A stretch of DNA of 64,000 nucleotides from Symbiodinium natans (taxonomy: Eukaryota; Sar; Dinophyceae; Suessiales; Symbiodiniaceae). Positions 49,990 through 60,380 of this stretch are shown here, one piece after another. The stretch lies in contig CAJNDS010002113.1 in assembly GCA_905221605.1 (NCBI GenBank), positions 343,001 through 407,000 of the forward strand, written 5' to 3'. Within the stretch, counting starts at the first letter, position 1, and each line of letters starts with the position of its first letter. A program made the position numbers and the translations under genes. The notes beneath the pieces were generated by a model. That model ran no database searches. It was not told where the DNA came from and saw only the letters and a program-made list of their open reading frames with translations.

Positions 49990-50115
49990 GCCGCAGGGGT
50001 ATAGAGATAAGCTTGCGGGCTCGTGTAGTAGCTGTGTTGTGCATCTGTGTACGAGCGGTGCTCTGCTGGGGTCTTTCCTTGGTGCATGTGACGTCGTTAC
50101 AATGACCGCCCCGGA
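49990..50115 (+). CDS. Weak open frame
   Basis: GC-ending codons, reads SLPQGYRDKLAGSCSSCVVH then LCTSGALLGSFLGACDVVT, but no clear acceptor. It lies between unique sequence and element D5. Confidence 0.3.
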
Positions 50116-50129
50116 TGCCAAGCCCCAAG

Positions 50130-50233
50130 CTCGCTGGTCCTTAGTGTCGAATGAGGGAACGAGGTACCCTATAGAATCCCTGATAGGGTATGTATAGGGC
50201 CTAGTTCCCTTAACCCCAACCAAGAACCAGGGG
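50130..50233. mobile_element. Family D element (D5)
   Basis: GCTCGCTGGTCCTTAGTGTCG and AATGAGGGAACGAGGTACCC, mirrored by CTAGTTCCCTTAACCCC and AACCAAGAACCAG. Confidence 0.8.
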
Positions 50234-50299
50234 GCCTGAATCCCACAAGAAAGCCTAAGCCCACACGTGCCATCTGGAGGGTTTCGATGTGTTGTCGCC

Positions 50300-50520
50300 G
50301 TACGCTACACACAGTTGCACACACACTTACACATGCAATTATACACTTGCACACTGACACACTTAACACGCCCATGCACCTACACACTTAAACACGTGCA
50401 CACTTACATACTTGCAGACTTGCACACTTGCACGCTTGCACGCTCCCACGCATTCACACTTTCACCCTTTCACACTTGCACACTTTCACACTTGTACACT
50501 TTCACACTTACACACACACA
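50300..50520. repeat. Degenerate CACACTTGCA repeat (about 10-bp period)
   Basis: CACTTGCACA and CACTTTCACA decamers over about 200 bp. Open frames (His/Thr/Leu-rich) here are repeat-derived. Confidence 0.85.
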
Positions 50521-50565
50521 GAGTTTTACTTCTACATTTACACTTACACTACTTCGGCCCGCGAG

Positions 50566-50658
50566 CGAATTTCCGAGGCTTCATCCCCACCTCAGACCTC
50601 TTCCTCGTTATCGGCGAGGACCTTGTAGGCGTGACGCTTGAAGGCAGGGTCGTTAATG
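50566..50658 (+). CDS. Exon of an unidentified protein
   Basis: Acceptor CGCGAG|CG or CCGAG|GC. Reads NFRGFIPTSDLFLVIGEDLV then GVTLEGRVVNG, a beta-rich piece with good codon use. Donor AGG|GTCGTT or ATG|GTTCAA. Probably upstream of the next gene. Confidence 0.55.
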
Positions 50659-50799
50659 GTTCAAGGGCTTCAGGGTTTCAGGGTTGAGTTCTTAGGGTTT
50701 GAAGCCCGAACCCCTCATCCCTAAACCCGAAACCCCAAACCCTAACTCCCAAGCCCCAAACCCTCAACCCCCAAACACTACGCACTTACACCACTCCAG

Positions 50800-51870
50800 C
50801 GAAAGGGAAGGGGAACTCTTTGCATCCTGGCTGCCAACGGCGTGGGATGCCATACAAACACTGATGAATCTTGAGCACGGTCGCCTCAGGCGACCGTCAG
50901 CCACGAGGATGAACCCTAAACCCTAAACCCTAAACCCTAAACCCTAAACCCTAAACCCTCAACCCTCAACCCTAAACCCTAAACCCTAAACCCTAAGTCT
51001 TAGACCACTCTTAACCCCCAAACCCTGCAGCCATGCCCAAAGTCCATCGACCCCCGTCCCCTGGCGCCCTTTGCGCCCAGCACCCCACCCCAAATTCCAA
51101 CAAGTCCTCAACCTACCCTAAACCCTTCCCCCTCAAGCCCTGAGCCCTTTAACCTTAAAACCCTAAACCCTAAACCCTAAACCCTTAACCTTAAACCCTA
51201 AACCCTAAACCCCAGATCCTAAATCCTAAGCCCTGCTCATCTTTGGAACTCTTACTAAACGCATGAGCCCCGTTGCCCGAAGCCCTAAGCCCGATTGCCA
51301 GGCCTTTTTGCCGATAACGCTCCCGGCCAGAAGAGGCCCCGACGTGAAACGGTTTAGAGCTTAGGGTTTAGGGTACCCAGGCCTTTATTCTCTTTAATAA
51401 AAGCCAAAAGGGCATCCGCTTTATGCCTAAGCTACTCGGTCTAGTCGATGGTGCGGGGTTCTAGGGTTTTGGTTGGTGTTGCGCTGTGCAGAGAGCCCAA
51501 TACCCCGGAAGTCGGGAAACTTTCCTCAGACTTGAATGCTAAACTAAAATTGAGGAGACAGCGTGTGCTGTCTTGAGACGCCTCGTCCGAGAAGCCCCGG
51601 ACGGCCCCAAAAACCCCAGCCTGTCCCTAAACCCTGGAGCCCTACACCCCAAACCCTAAACCCTATTAAAACCCTAACCCCTAAGCCCCTGGAGCCCTAC
51701 ACCAACTTAGGGTTCAGAGCTTAGGGTGCCCCAAGTTCCTGCACCCTGAGCGACGTGACGCCCGCACCTGTGCCCTCACCCCCGAGCTCTTCAGCAAACC
51801 TCAGCCGGTCGAATCCAAGGCTTTCAAGTTCCGAGCCAAGACTTTCAAGTGCCCCTACTTGTCGATCAGG
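50800..51870 (+). CDS. Three phased exons, unidentified protein
   Basis: Exon 50800-50879 (acceptor CACTCCAG|C, donor CACG|GTCGCC) reads EREGELFASWLPTAWDAIQT. Exon 51302-51351 (acceptor TTGCCAG|GC, donor ACG|GTTTAG) reads LFADNAPGQKRPRRET. Exon 51736-51870 (acceptor CCCAAG|TTC, donor AGG|GTTAAG) reads FLHPERRDARTCALTPELFS then KAFKFRAKTFKCPYLSI. Phases 1/1 and 0/0 agree. A helical, Trp-rich start followed by a basic linker and a Lys/Phe-rich segment. No family recognised. Continues at both ends. Confidence 0.65.
50905..50998. repeat. CCCTAAA array
   Basis: At the 5' end of the intron 50880-51301, an exception to the usual orientation. A second CCCTAAA block is at 51150-51215. Confidence 0.95.
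51376..51440. repeat. Family E spacer element (E4)
   Basis: CCTTTATTCTCTTTAATAAA and AAGCCAAAAGGGCATCCG, related to E5. Confidence 0.5.
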
Positions 51871-52039
51871 GTTAAGAGTTTAGGGTTTTGCATCAGATCA
51901 TGTACCCCGAATCCCATCAAAACTGCTACACCTTCCCATTGGTGCATTCCATGTTCCATGCTTGCGAACTTTTGTTGTTAAATTTGGGGTATTGAACTGT
52001 GTGAATATCCGGTGGAGCGTGGCAGAGCCTTAAGTCTCA

Positions 52040-52190
52040 GAGTAGGGTCTTATTCCCTTTTGTGAGGGTTTGGGCTCCCCTTATATGCGCCTTTAAACCA
52101 AAAAGGGTACCCTGTGCATTCTTAGGTTACTCTTGTGTCTAGGTGTAGTTCAGGGTTTAGGTTACTCTTGGGTCTAGGTGTAGTTCAGGG
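52040..52190. repeat. Family E spacer element (E5) with 34-bp direct repeat
   Basis: AGAGTAGGGTCTTATTCCCTT and AAACCAAAAAGGGTACCCTG. Its end, GGTTACTCTTGTGTCTAGGT plus GTAGTTCAGGGTTT, is duplicated in tandem at 52122-52190. Confidence 0.6.
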
Positions 52191-52564
52191 TTTCGTGCTC
52201 AGGTTTAGGGTTCCTTTGTTTGAGGGACAGCTGGGCGTGCCAGATGCATAAACCTTAAAGCCTCATACTAATATAATATCGTAGGCATGAAAACTCAATC
52301 TAACCAATCTAACCCTACACTCTGAACCTTTAATTAGCCCTGAACCCTAAACCCTCAAACCCTGAACTCGGAATCCTATGTACCGTCAACCCTAAACCCT
52401 CAACCCTCAACCCTCAACCCTAAACCCTAAGCCCTAAACCCTAAACCCTAAACCCTTGGGGTCTCAACCCTGGCTTGCCCCGGTCTCGTTGAGGAACTTA
52501 CCGGAGTTCCTCTTAACGCCCTAAGCCCCACAACGCTTAAAGCCCCTCAATCCTAGGGATTCTT

Positions 52565-52620
52565 GTACCCCGACTATCATCCCCATGAAGGACTGTTAGT
52601 ATAAGGAGGAACCTCCCAAC
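52565..52620. mobile_element. Family A element, right half (A6)
   Basis: AAGGACTGTTAGTATAAGGA then GGAACCTCCCAA. The left end is absent. Confidence 0.65.
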
Positions 52621-52716
52621 TTAAGGCCCTTAAACCTAAATCCTCAAGCCTTAGCCCTTAAGTTGAGGGGTTTAGGCTTCGTTCGGCTTTCCGCCGCAAT
52701 CCCCCCAAACGTTCAG

Positions 52717-52745
52717 GAATGTTACGATGTACTGCCTGCACCGAT
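52717..52745 (+). CDS. Tiny exon candidate
   Basis: Acceptor ACGTTCAG|GAA, donor CCGAT|GTTTAG; reads ECYDVLPAP. Short, so tentative. Confidence 0.3.
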
Positions 52746-52969
52746 GTTTAGGGTCGCACTTGACAGGGTTTAGGGTTTACACGTAGGATTTAGGGTGTAG
52801 GGTACCCTAAACTCTAAGCCCTAAGCCCTAAACCCTAAACCCTAAACCCCAAACCCTAAAGATGGAGGGTTGAAGGGCTCCGGGCCACCCTGACCTTCAA
52901 GACCCTGGACCCTAAGTAAGGAGCTCCAAACTCCGAACCCCCCTCCCACTCTCCTCTCTACAAGAGTTA

Positions 52970-53090
52970 AGGGTTCAGGGTTTCGGGTTTAGGGTTTAGG
53001 GCTTGAGGGTTCGGGGTTTAGGGCTTAAGGGTTAAGGCTTAAGGGTTAAGGGTTTAGGGTTTAGGGCTTTAGGGTTTGGGGCTTAGGGTT
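52970..53090. repeat. TTTAGGG / TTAAGGG array
   Basis: Mixed-unit array. The possible short frame after it (53112-53200, LAECYRTGPALCRPQRN) has weak splice support. Confidence 0.9.
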
Positions 53091-53363
53091 TGGGTGTAAG
53101 CCCCTTAAGCCCTCGTGCAGGCTTAGCTTGGCGGAGTGCTACAGGACCGGACCCGCACTCTGCAGACCGCAGCGCAACTTAGGCAAACTCCAGGAGCCCA
53201 GAACCCCAAACCCCAAACCCTTACAAGGGACCTTAGGGGGTAATCTAGGGGCTACTTCTAATGGTGAATGTATTCAATTTAACATATGGTCTTGCTTTGT
53301 TGGGCCGGGGGGAGGGTTGGGTTTGCGTCCAGGTCTCAGAAAAATATGTTTTTGTTCTTTCAG

Positions 53364-53504
53364 CTCTGCATAGATGTGAGTATGGTTGTTTGCGAGCGGG
53401 CCCTTTCAGGATTTGTTAAACTTCGTGCTAAACGTCATGAAATCGACTTCAAAGGGTGGGCGCGGGATGCTGTCAATGTCATAGGATTGTCAACATCTTC
53501 CTGA
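53364..53504 (+). CDS. Exon, possible 3' end
   Basis: Very good acceptor TTTTTGTTCTTTCAG|CTC. Reads LCIDVSMVVCERALSGFVKL then RHEIDFKGWARDAVNVIGLS, stop TGA 53502-53504. Codons are less GC-biased, and the 3' end already resembles the decamer repeat that follows. Confidence 0.5.
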   Translation, partial: LCIDVSMVVCERALSGFVKLRAKRHEIDFKGWARDAVNVIGLSTSS

Positions 53505-53509
53505 ACTTT

Positions 53510-54230
53510 CACAGGCTCTCGTTGGATTTCAATTACTTCAGCTCTGCAATAGATCTCATGGAACTGTCTAGGAGGTCACGTGATTTGATAGGATTTCTTG
53601 GGGTTTAAGGAGATCCATGGGGCCGTAAAAAGGAGCTCTGGTGACTCTGGTTTCAATGAGTTTCAATAAAAACGCGATCCCATGAATGTTCTAGTCGAGT
53701 TCATACAAATCATATGTTTCATCATTAATTGTTATTAGACGTCATAGAATGTCATAGGATTTCGTAGGAATTTGGAAAAGCCTGCTCATATAGGCATAGA
53801 ATTCCATATGGGGTTCATCCGGTCACACAGGATGTGGTGAGAGATTTTTCGTCATTTTTTGACGAACAGAAAACTACCAAGACCTTTCCGATCCCATGGA
53901 GCTTTATCAAAATGTAGGTAGGAAATCCCACGAAACCCTACGGGGTGTCGCGACTTAATAAATTCCTAGGTAATCCTAGACCACAAAATGCAAACCCTAT
54001 GGAATTCTCTGAAAACGATGAACATCTCTGAAATCTTACGAAACTCTGAATTCCTATGAAAATAATTGAAGTACTATGAAATCTGATGACGCCCCATGAC
54101 ATCCTGTGAAATCCTAGGGGGTCCTACGAGATCCGAGGCAATCCTCGGAAACCCCATGAAATCCTATCAAATCTCACCTATGGAAACCTATGAAATCCCA
54201 TGAAATCCTACGAAAGATCCTTCGAAACAT
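53510..54230. repeat. Degenerate 10-bp repeat in inverted halves
   Basis: 53510-53800 carries CATAGGATTTC-type decamers; 53900-54230 carries the complement GAAATCCTATG-type. The two halves could pair. No coding support. Confidence 0.8.
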
Positions 54231-54489
54231 GGCGGAAAGTTTCACAGGAGCCGACCAAGCAACGAACGAGACTACTTTTTTGGTGCTGCGCCTCCTTAGC
54301 AATGCCGGAAATATAGGACAACCTTGATATCCTGGGGAGCTTAAAGACTTCCTGGTAATATTGGGATTTCTCAAAACACGAAGAAATCCAGAATTCCGGG
54401 ATATGAATGGCAGACCGGTGCGGCTTCGCCTGTTGCGCTATTCTGGTCCTACTTGCTGGTCATCTTAAATCAGACGGGCATCCGGGACT

Positions 54490-54740
54490 CAGCAGTTGCC
54501 GGACGCATGGGCCAGAAACTCCAAAAAACCTCATCCTCAGACCATCTGCCCCGGTGTCGTGGCGACGCGTGGGAGGTTGCCACTGGATGCAGTGTTTGCT
54601 TCTGGCTTGAAGAGTTCCAAGCGATTGGACTTGTTTAGTGCCGACGCCCGAGCTCAGGTTTCCATGACTCGATGTGGGCCTTTCGTGCACCTGCCTACCT
54701 TGGTGCCATACGTTTCAGACGTTCCACCGCCAACCCCCCC
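54490..54740 (+). CDS. Candidate exon or ORF
   Basis: Open frame reading DAWARNSKKPHPQTICPGVV then LDAVFASGLKSSKRLDLFSA and LPTLVPYVSDVPP before a C-rich run. Moderate codon support, another plus frame partly open. Confidence 0.35.
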
Positions 54741-54909
54741 CCCACCCCCAACCCCCGCCCCCCCCCTTTCCAGACCCCCGTTCTGGGCTCGAAGCCCTAG
54801 GTCTGGGGGCACATCGGGCGGGGTGGGGGAAAGGAATGAATGAATGAATCAAGCAAAGGAGAATGAGCGACTGATTGAATGAAGCCCATGCTGCAGCTCC
54901 ACCCTTGAG

Positions 54910-55084
54910 GAGTCTCCAAAGCCCCTTCGTACACGTTCCCGGTCGGCAGCGAGCCCAGAAACTGCAAAGCAGGAGCTGAGAATGTTTTCAAAGCCTCCTG
55001 TCGTGGACATCCAGGGGCCACTGCAGCAGCGGGCGGAGCTGCGAATATTGCATGCCGTCCATGCTGTCCCCTGGAGGCACAAAG
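54910..55084 (+). CDS. Exon of an unidentified protein
   Basis: Acceptor CCCTTGAG|GAG, donor AAAG|GTCTTC; 175 nt, phase 0 in, 1 out. Reads ESPKPLRTRSRSAASPETAK, then MFSKPPVVDIQGPLQQRAEL, then RILHAVHAVPWRHK. Ser/Arg-rich linker followed by an ordered segment. Unidentified. Confidence 0.6.
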
Positions 55085-55139
55085 GTCTTCTAAACAGCGG
55101 ACTGGCGCCAAGAAATCATTTTTGGGGTCTCCCCTTTAG

Positions 55140-55260
55140 CTGGCAAAGGTGCTCAAGAGGAGATCTGCGGCCAAAGACCACCTGGCTAGCGGTTATGACC
55201 TTGTCGCGAAGCAACAAGGGCCCGACGCCCGGCCTCCAGCCAACATGCACGTGCTGTACG
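55140..55260 (+). CDS. Exon running into a minisatellite
   Basis: Acceptor CCCCTTTAG|CTG. Reads LAKVLKRRSAAKDHLASGYD then LVAKQQGPDARPPANMHVLY. The frame continues to 55553 through tandem copies of CTTGTCGCGAAGCAACAAGG. Phase with 54910-55084 is not resolved. Confidence 0.5.
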
Positions 55261-55380
55261 CCCGTGATGTGACCTTGTCGCGAAGCAGCAAGGGCCTGAT
55301 GCACATGCTGCACGCCCATGATGTGATCTTGTCGCGAAGCAACAAGGGCCTGACGCCTGGCCTCCAGCCGCAGCTGCGCC
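55198..55380. repeat. Tandem repeat, about 65-bp unit, about 3 copies
   Basis: GACCTTGTCGCGAAGCAACA begins near 55197, 55272 and 55326, with GGCCTGACGCCTGGCCTCCA. It overlaps the coding-like frame. Confidence 0.7.
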
Positions 55381-55690
55381 GCAACAGCATGCTGCGCCGG
55401 CAGCGTGGCTGGTGCATGGCCGCTGCGCTCCTTACGACCGCTAGGAGGTGCCTAGTTAAAAAAACTACTTGTTTGGGCGGACTGGAGACAGGGACAGATG
55501 CGAAGTCGCAGCGTGCTGATTGCATAGATGATCCCGTCGGCCGTCCAGCGTAACCAGCGTCGGAAAAGAAAACAGACCGCAGACCGCACGGTACTCGTTA
55601 CTGCGTTTGCGCAAGGGATACCGCCATTGAACATCGAATCAGACGTCAAGAATGTGTGCCGATTCGCTTCCGCTGTAGCTGCTGCTTAGC

Positions 55691-56188
55691 TTAGCTGTCC
55701 GTGTAGTTTCCAACGCGTGCTCTTTGCTGCCAGCCAGATGCTTCACGTGTCTTGGTTGCCAGCAGTTTGGCTGTAGCCGTCTGCCTGGCACGAGAGAACG
55801 TCCCTTTGCAGACCCTCAGCGCAGACCCCAACTTTCGACGAGATTGGATCTTGGTCACAAAGAGGCGCAACCTGGCACGACCCTCAGGTGTGCCGCACTG
55901 TTTCGTACATACGGCGCTGTAAAAGCAACCTTCTAGGTTGAGCCCCGTGCTGCTGAGGCCCACCGTCCTCAACCAGAAGGAGAAAAAACGAGGTGCGTTG
56001 GCTTGTAGCTCCCTTTCTGGGCGCGTCAAGCACCAGTGATGGAGGGCCACTCCGGCACAGGGATCAAGAAAAACATCATGGGATAGAAAAAAAACTTGCC
56101 AAGGAACAAAAATCACTTGGCGGGGATCAAGCAAGCAATTTGAGTTACAGGACACCCTCAAGTAGTCAATGGTCTTAAATGTTGGCAC
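55691..56188 (-). CDS. Minus-strand ORF, unsupported
   Basis: 165-codon frame (MPTFKTIDYLRVSCNSNCLL), no recognised domain, with plus-strand frames also open. Listed because the region 55560-56300 is repeat-free. Probably chance or a relic. Confidence 0.25.
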   Translation of the reverse strand: MPTFKTIDYLRVSCNSNCLLDPRQVIFVPWQVFFLSHDVFLDPCAGVALHHWCLTRPERELQANAPRFFSFWLRTVGLSSTGLNLEGCFYSAVCTKQCGTPEGRARLRLFVTKIQSRRKLGSALRVCKGTFSRARQTATAKLLATKTREASGWQQRARVGNYTDS

Positions 56189-56889
56189 CTAGGTGCGGAA
56201 ATAGAATGCTTTGAACTGGACCACGGACCATGTGGGACCATTTGGCCACCGACAATTTAAGACCCTTTGCAGCCCGCAACTCTGAGCACTCCGGGCCCCA
56301 CTTCCTCAAGCCGATGCCAGGCTCAGGCCGCGCCCGCCCGTTGGGTTTGGGGTTTTAGGATTTAGGGTTTAGGGGGGACCTGAGACCAAATTCCGACAGG
56401 TCGCAAATGGTAGCCGGATTACGGCCTCAAACCCTGGGTGCAACCATTCGAGATCGTCAAAAAAGTTTTCAAATGGGGAGCCCGCGTAGACCATAGGAGT
56501 GTAGGAGTGTTGAGGAGATGTTACAGGCCTCGGACCCAAACCCCAAACCGCCACACCGCTCCGGGACCGACGCGCGCAGGCCAATCCCCTGACGGGAACA
56601 AACGGCTTCAGACCATGGCTCGTGTGTATGATTCACTTCTTGCAGTCTCTTGAACTGTGTTGAGCGAGCTTGTTCTGTATGCCCTCGTGCCTGGTCGAGC
56701 CGCATGGTCCTGCGCCCGTGGTCTTCCGGTCCTTTTGTTTCCAGTGGACTTCATCAGATCTCGCAGAGGTCATAGCAATGTATTCGATTTCATCATCGGT
56801 TGTCAAAAGGCTTCATAATAACTCATAAGGTTCCACTCTAAACCTAAAGCCCTAGACTCTTAACCCCTACGCCCTAATCCCACTGAAGT

Positions 56890-57060
56890 GCGATGGAACT
56901 TCAAGAAGTCCTATGACATCTTATGAAACCCCATGAAATCTGTAAAATCCTATGAAACCCCATGAAATCCTATAAAAGCCTGCGAAATCCCATGAAATCC
57001 TATAGCACCCAGCGAAATCCCATGAAAGCCTATGAAGTCGTATGAGATCCCATGAAATGT
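56890..57060. repeat. Degenerate 10-bp repeat GAAATCCYAT
   Basis: About 15 decamers of GAAATCCTAT, GAAACCCCAT and GAAATCCCAT type, same sequence class as 53.9-54.2 kb. 57070-57500 is AT-rich and unassigned. Confidence 0.85.
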
Positions 57061-57602
57061 TGCTCACGTAGCCACTGGCATACACAAAGCATACAGCCCA
57101 AGATGTTATGTTCATGATATTCTGTATAGGAACTGTGATTGATCAGTATTCATTTTAACCTTATGAGCCCAGCTGTTCAGATCACGTGCACGATCTAGCG
57201 AGCCTAGTGGTATGTGAGAAATAAACCTGATGTAAATGACACATCTGATGCAATTAAATCTAGTATGCTTCGAGGATCGATAATCGAAAAAGTATGATAA
57301 TGTAGCCGTTGAAGTTATACAATGCATTAAGCTCAGTATATGATGTTCATTATATTCAGTATAACCACTATATCCATCAGGTTCATTCCCTACATTCATT
57401 CTAGTGCTGAGTATACTCAAACTAACATTTTTATTCATTCTGCACGTTTCATTCCTTGCATTTGTTAGATCCGATGCATTCATTGCTATTCTTGTCAAGT
57501 TCCGCGCTGCTTTTTTGGGGTGGCGGGAGGGGCTACCCGGATCCAGGATAATCGTTCTGAGAAAGCGTGACCGAAATCACTCAAGTTTTCAGTTTTGCTT
57601 AT

Positions 57603-57603
<1 letters not shown>

Positions 57604-57634
<31 letters not shown>

Positions 57635-57718
57635 TTGCTTGAGGGTTAGGGTTTAGGGTTTAGGGTTTAGGGTTTAGGGTTTAGGGTTTAGGGTTTAGGG
57701 TTTAGGGTTTAGGGTTTA
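57604..57718. repeat. Poly-G (30 nt) then TTTAGGG array
   Basis: G30 at 57604-57633 followed at 57644 by pure TTTAGGG. Confidence 0.95.
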
Positions 57719-57807
57719 GACATGCCATGTTGTGCTTGTCGGGAAGCTTAGCTTGAGACATGATCCTGTGGATTGAGCATCACAAACCACAAGCCTACAC
57801 GTCTCAA

Positions 57808-58015
57808 AGTCCAAAAAGTCCAAAAAGTCCAAAAAGTCCAAAAAGTTCAAAAGTCCAAAAGTCCAAAAGTCCAAAATCCACAGGCCGACAAGTCCAAAAA
57901 TCCATGGTTATTGGGACTTTTGGACAAATATAGGCCGGAGAATCTTGAGCTTTTGGATTTTTTGACTCTTGGACTTGTGGACTTTTGGACTTTCAGACTT
58001 TAGACTATTGGACTC
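57808..58015. repeat. AGTCCAAAA repeat in inverted halves
   Basis: 57808-57905 carries AAAAAGTCCA-type units (10 or 9 bp). 57910-58015 carries the complement TTTTGGACT-type units. Open frame 57773-58003 is repeat-derived. Confidence 0.9.
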
Positions 58016-58368
58016 TTCGACTATTGACCCACGACAGGCGCGTGTCATGTACATATATATATATATGTATATGTACAGATATTAGGGGCTACGTAGGGGA
58101 AGAAGATGAAGGGTCCAGCCCTAGGGGTCCCTCCTCATAGGCCTCACAAAACACCCCCAAACACCCCTCTGCAGGAAGCGACCCACGCCGGTGGAGGCTC
58201 AGGGCTTGGGAAGTTTGTTTATTTACATGTTCTCCTATTGGGTTTAGAGGATTTAGGGTTTAGGGATTTGAAAAGGTTTGCGTTCAGGAGTGGGCTGGGG
58301 GGGGAGGGGGGCTGGAGGGAGGTGTTGCGTGCAGGGTATGTGGGCCTCTCTTTGTCTGCTGTGAGCAG

Positions 58369-58662
58369 GCTCTGAACGAGGGCGCCGAGGAGAAGGGGCC
58401 GCCCAAGAAGGCCGGCTGTAGGGTTTACAAGGCTTGGGGTTTCGGATTTCCACGCGAGATGAGACCGTTCGGATTCCCCGGAGTCTTGCAACCCCCCCGC
58501 CCCCACCAGGACTAAACCCTCAACCCTAAAACCCAAAACATAAACCCTTGAACTTGGGCTTGAACTCTGGCCCTTAAACCCCCCAACCCCCCCCCCCCCT
58601 CAGAGCAGGCTCGGGGGCCTGCGGCCCCCACGCTGGCGGACCTTTTGAGCTTGGGCCGATGA
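58369..58662 (+). CDS. Two phased 3' exons of an unidentified protein
   Basis: Exon 58369-58422 (acceptor TGTGAGCAG|GCT, donor AGG|GTTTAC, or AAG|GCCGGC at 58410) reads ALNEGAEEKGPPKKAGCR. Exon 58609-58662 (acceptor CAGAGCAG|GCT after a C-run) reads ARGPAAPTLADLLSLGR then TGA 58660-58662. Phase 0/0, intron 186 nt. A lysine-rich linker and a short C-terminal helix. A possible earlier exon starts at 58175 (EATHAGGG). Confidence 0.6.
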
Positions 58663-59142
58663 AGGCCCGGGCTGCGATTTTTCTAGGGGGTTCTTAACTT
58701 TGTGGCGCTTTACTGTAACTTTAGATCCTTGGCCTTTTTGGGTTTATTGGGTTTCTCAATAAGGCAGCTAGTACTTTAATTTATAGCGGCCCTTCTGAGT
58801 GCAGCCAAGTTAGGGGAGGGGTTGAACGAGGGCATGTAACCCAAGGTTTCTAGTACTCCCTACTACTCCCTAAGGGTCCGTAAGCTTCCTAAGGTGTTCT
58901 AGGTACCTGCCCTCCCCCCCCCCCCGTTTTGAGGATCTTGATTCCTGGGCAGGCCCTTGGGGCATTTTCAATTTCACTTTATTGGGTTTCAGGAATAGCC
59001 TTCATGGAGGGTTTGAAGGGCCATCCATTAGGTGTTCATGGTGGTCTGCAGCGATGCCGACTGACGTGGTGGCACTGAGTCAGAGGAGAGAGCCTGCAGT
59101 CTAGACCCGACGCTTGACTCCCTCTACACCCTAAACTTGCGA

Positions 59143-59256
59143 TGTAGGGATTGTAGTACCCCCTAATATAATCCCTATGCAGGGCTGTTATAGGGACTGT
59201 AGTACCCCCGAATATAGTCCCTAATAAGGGCTCGTAGCATAAGGGGAACATCCCAA
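59143..59256. mobile_element. Family A element (A7, internally duplicated)
   Basis: TAGTACCCCCTAATATAATCCC occurs with a near copy GTAGTACCCCCGAATATAGT, then GCATAAGGGGAACATCCCAA. Left end degraded. Confidence 0.7.
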
Positions 59257-59292
59257 CCCTAAACCCTAAACGCTGCAATCCCCAGACGCCAG

Positions 59293-59390
59293 AGCCCTGA
59301 GCCGCAGGAGACGCAGCGCTGGCTTCCTGTGAGCATCTCGTGGCCAGATGGCGAAAGAACCGCCGCAATATGCTGCAGGGTTCATACCCG
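59293..59390 (+). CDS. Exon of an unidentified protein
   Basis: Acceptor ACGCCAG|AGC, donor CCCG|GTTTAG (or AGG|GTTCAT at 59379). Reads SPEPQETQRWLPVSISWPDG then ERTAAICCRVHT. Starts 36 bp after element A7. Beta-type segment with Trp pairs. Confidence 0.6.
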
Positions 59391-59649
59391 GTTTAGGGCG
59401 TAGAGTTTAGGGTAAGTTTTTGCGGGGACACGAACGTGTTCTGGAAAGTCCATATGAAATCCTCTACCCATGTGTTTGCTAACCCTAAACACTAAACCCT
59501 AAACCCTAAACCCGAAACCCGAAACCCGAAACCCGAAACCCGAAACCCTAAACCCTAAACCCCAAACCCAAAATCCAAACCCTAAGCATCGTGGCCTCTT
59601 AGTGATGATTTCTAGAGAGCCACTACCTTTGGGCCTTTGGGCTAGGGTT

Positions 59650-59770
59650 TTGTGAGGTCAGGGTTTAGGGTTTAGGGTTTAGGGTTTCGGTTTAGGGTTT
59701 AGGGTTTAGGGTTTAGGGTTTAGGGTTTAGGGTTTAGGGTTTAGGGTTTAGGGTTTAGGGTTTAGGGTGT
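59650..59770. repeat. TTTAGGG array
   Basis: Pure array. A CCCTAAA/CCCGAAA block precedes at 59480-59586. The following frame (59800-60000, MSHPAMEEAGKHGRTMPD) is open with weak splice support. Confidence 0.95.
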
Positions 59771-60082
59771 TTAGCTTAGGACTTAAAAGGTTCAACTTTA
59801 GAGCCTGCTTGGGATTTCAGGGTTGCGGGCCGCCCGGCATGTCTCACCCAGCCATGGAGGAAGCAGGGAAGCATGGAAGGACGATGCCGGACGCGCGAGC
59901 CCCCCCAATCAGCCCAAGAGACCCGAGCCGCGCCCCTAAACCCGTGACTGAAACCCGAAGCTCCGTCCTCTTCAGGCCTACCCGTACCTTCACCAACCCC
60001 TAAACCCTAAACTTATAAACCCTAAACCCCCCAAGTCGAAAGCCCTAACCCCCTAAGCACCCTCGACCCCTGGACCCCCCCC

Positions 60083-60168
60083 ATGCAAGCCCCGGAAGTG
60101 TGCAGGGTCCTGGCAGACTGGGAGCTGGAGGCAGCCTGGTGGGCGACCCAGCGGGCCGAAGTCGTGGG
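60083..60168 (+). CDS. Exon, possibly with a start codon
   Basis: ATG at 60083 reads MQAPEVCRVLADWELEAAWW then ATQRAEVVG. Donor GG|GTTATG. It may instead start at GCAAG|CC (60090). Strong amphipathic Trp-rich helix. Confidence 0.55.
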
Positions 60169-60380
60169 GTTATGGGGGCTGCTTGATATTAGGGTTTTTT
60201 TTTTTTAATTGAGAGGGGTGGGGTAAGTTGCAGGGCTGTACCTCTGTCGCAGCCCCATCCTGCTCCACATAGCTGACTGTTGTAATCTGACCTACGATGA
60301 AGCAATGCGACATGTTAAATCTTTATGAAATTATTTCTTCTAAGCTCTTGCATTCTAGGTTGTTATGATGAAGCAGTACG

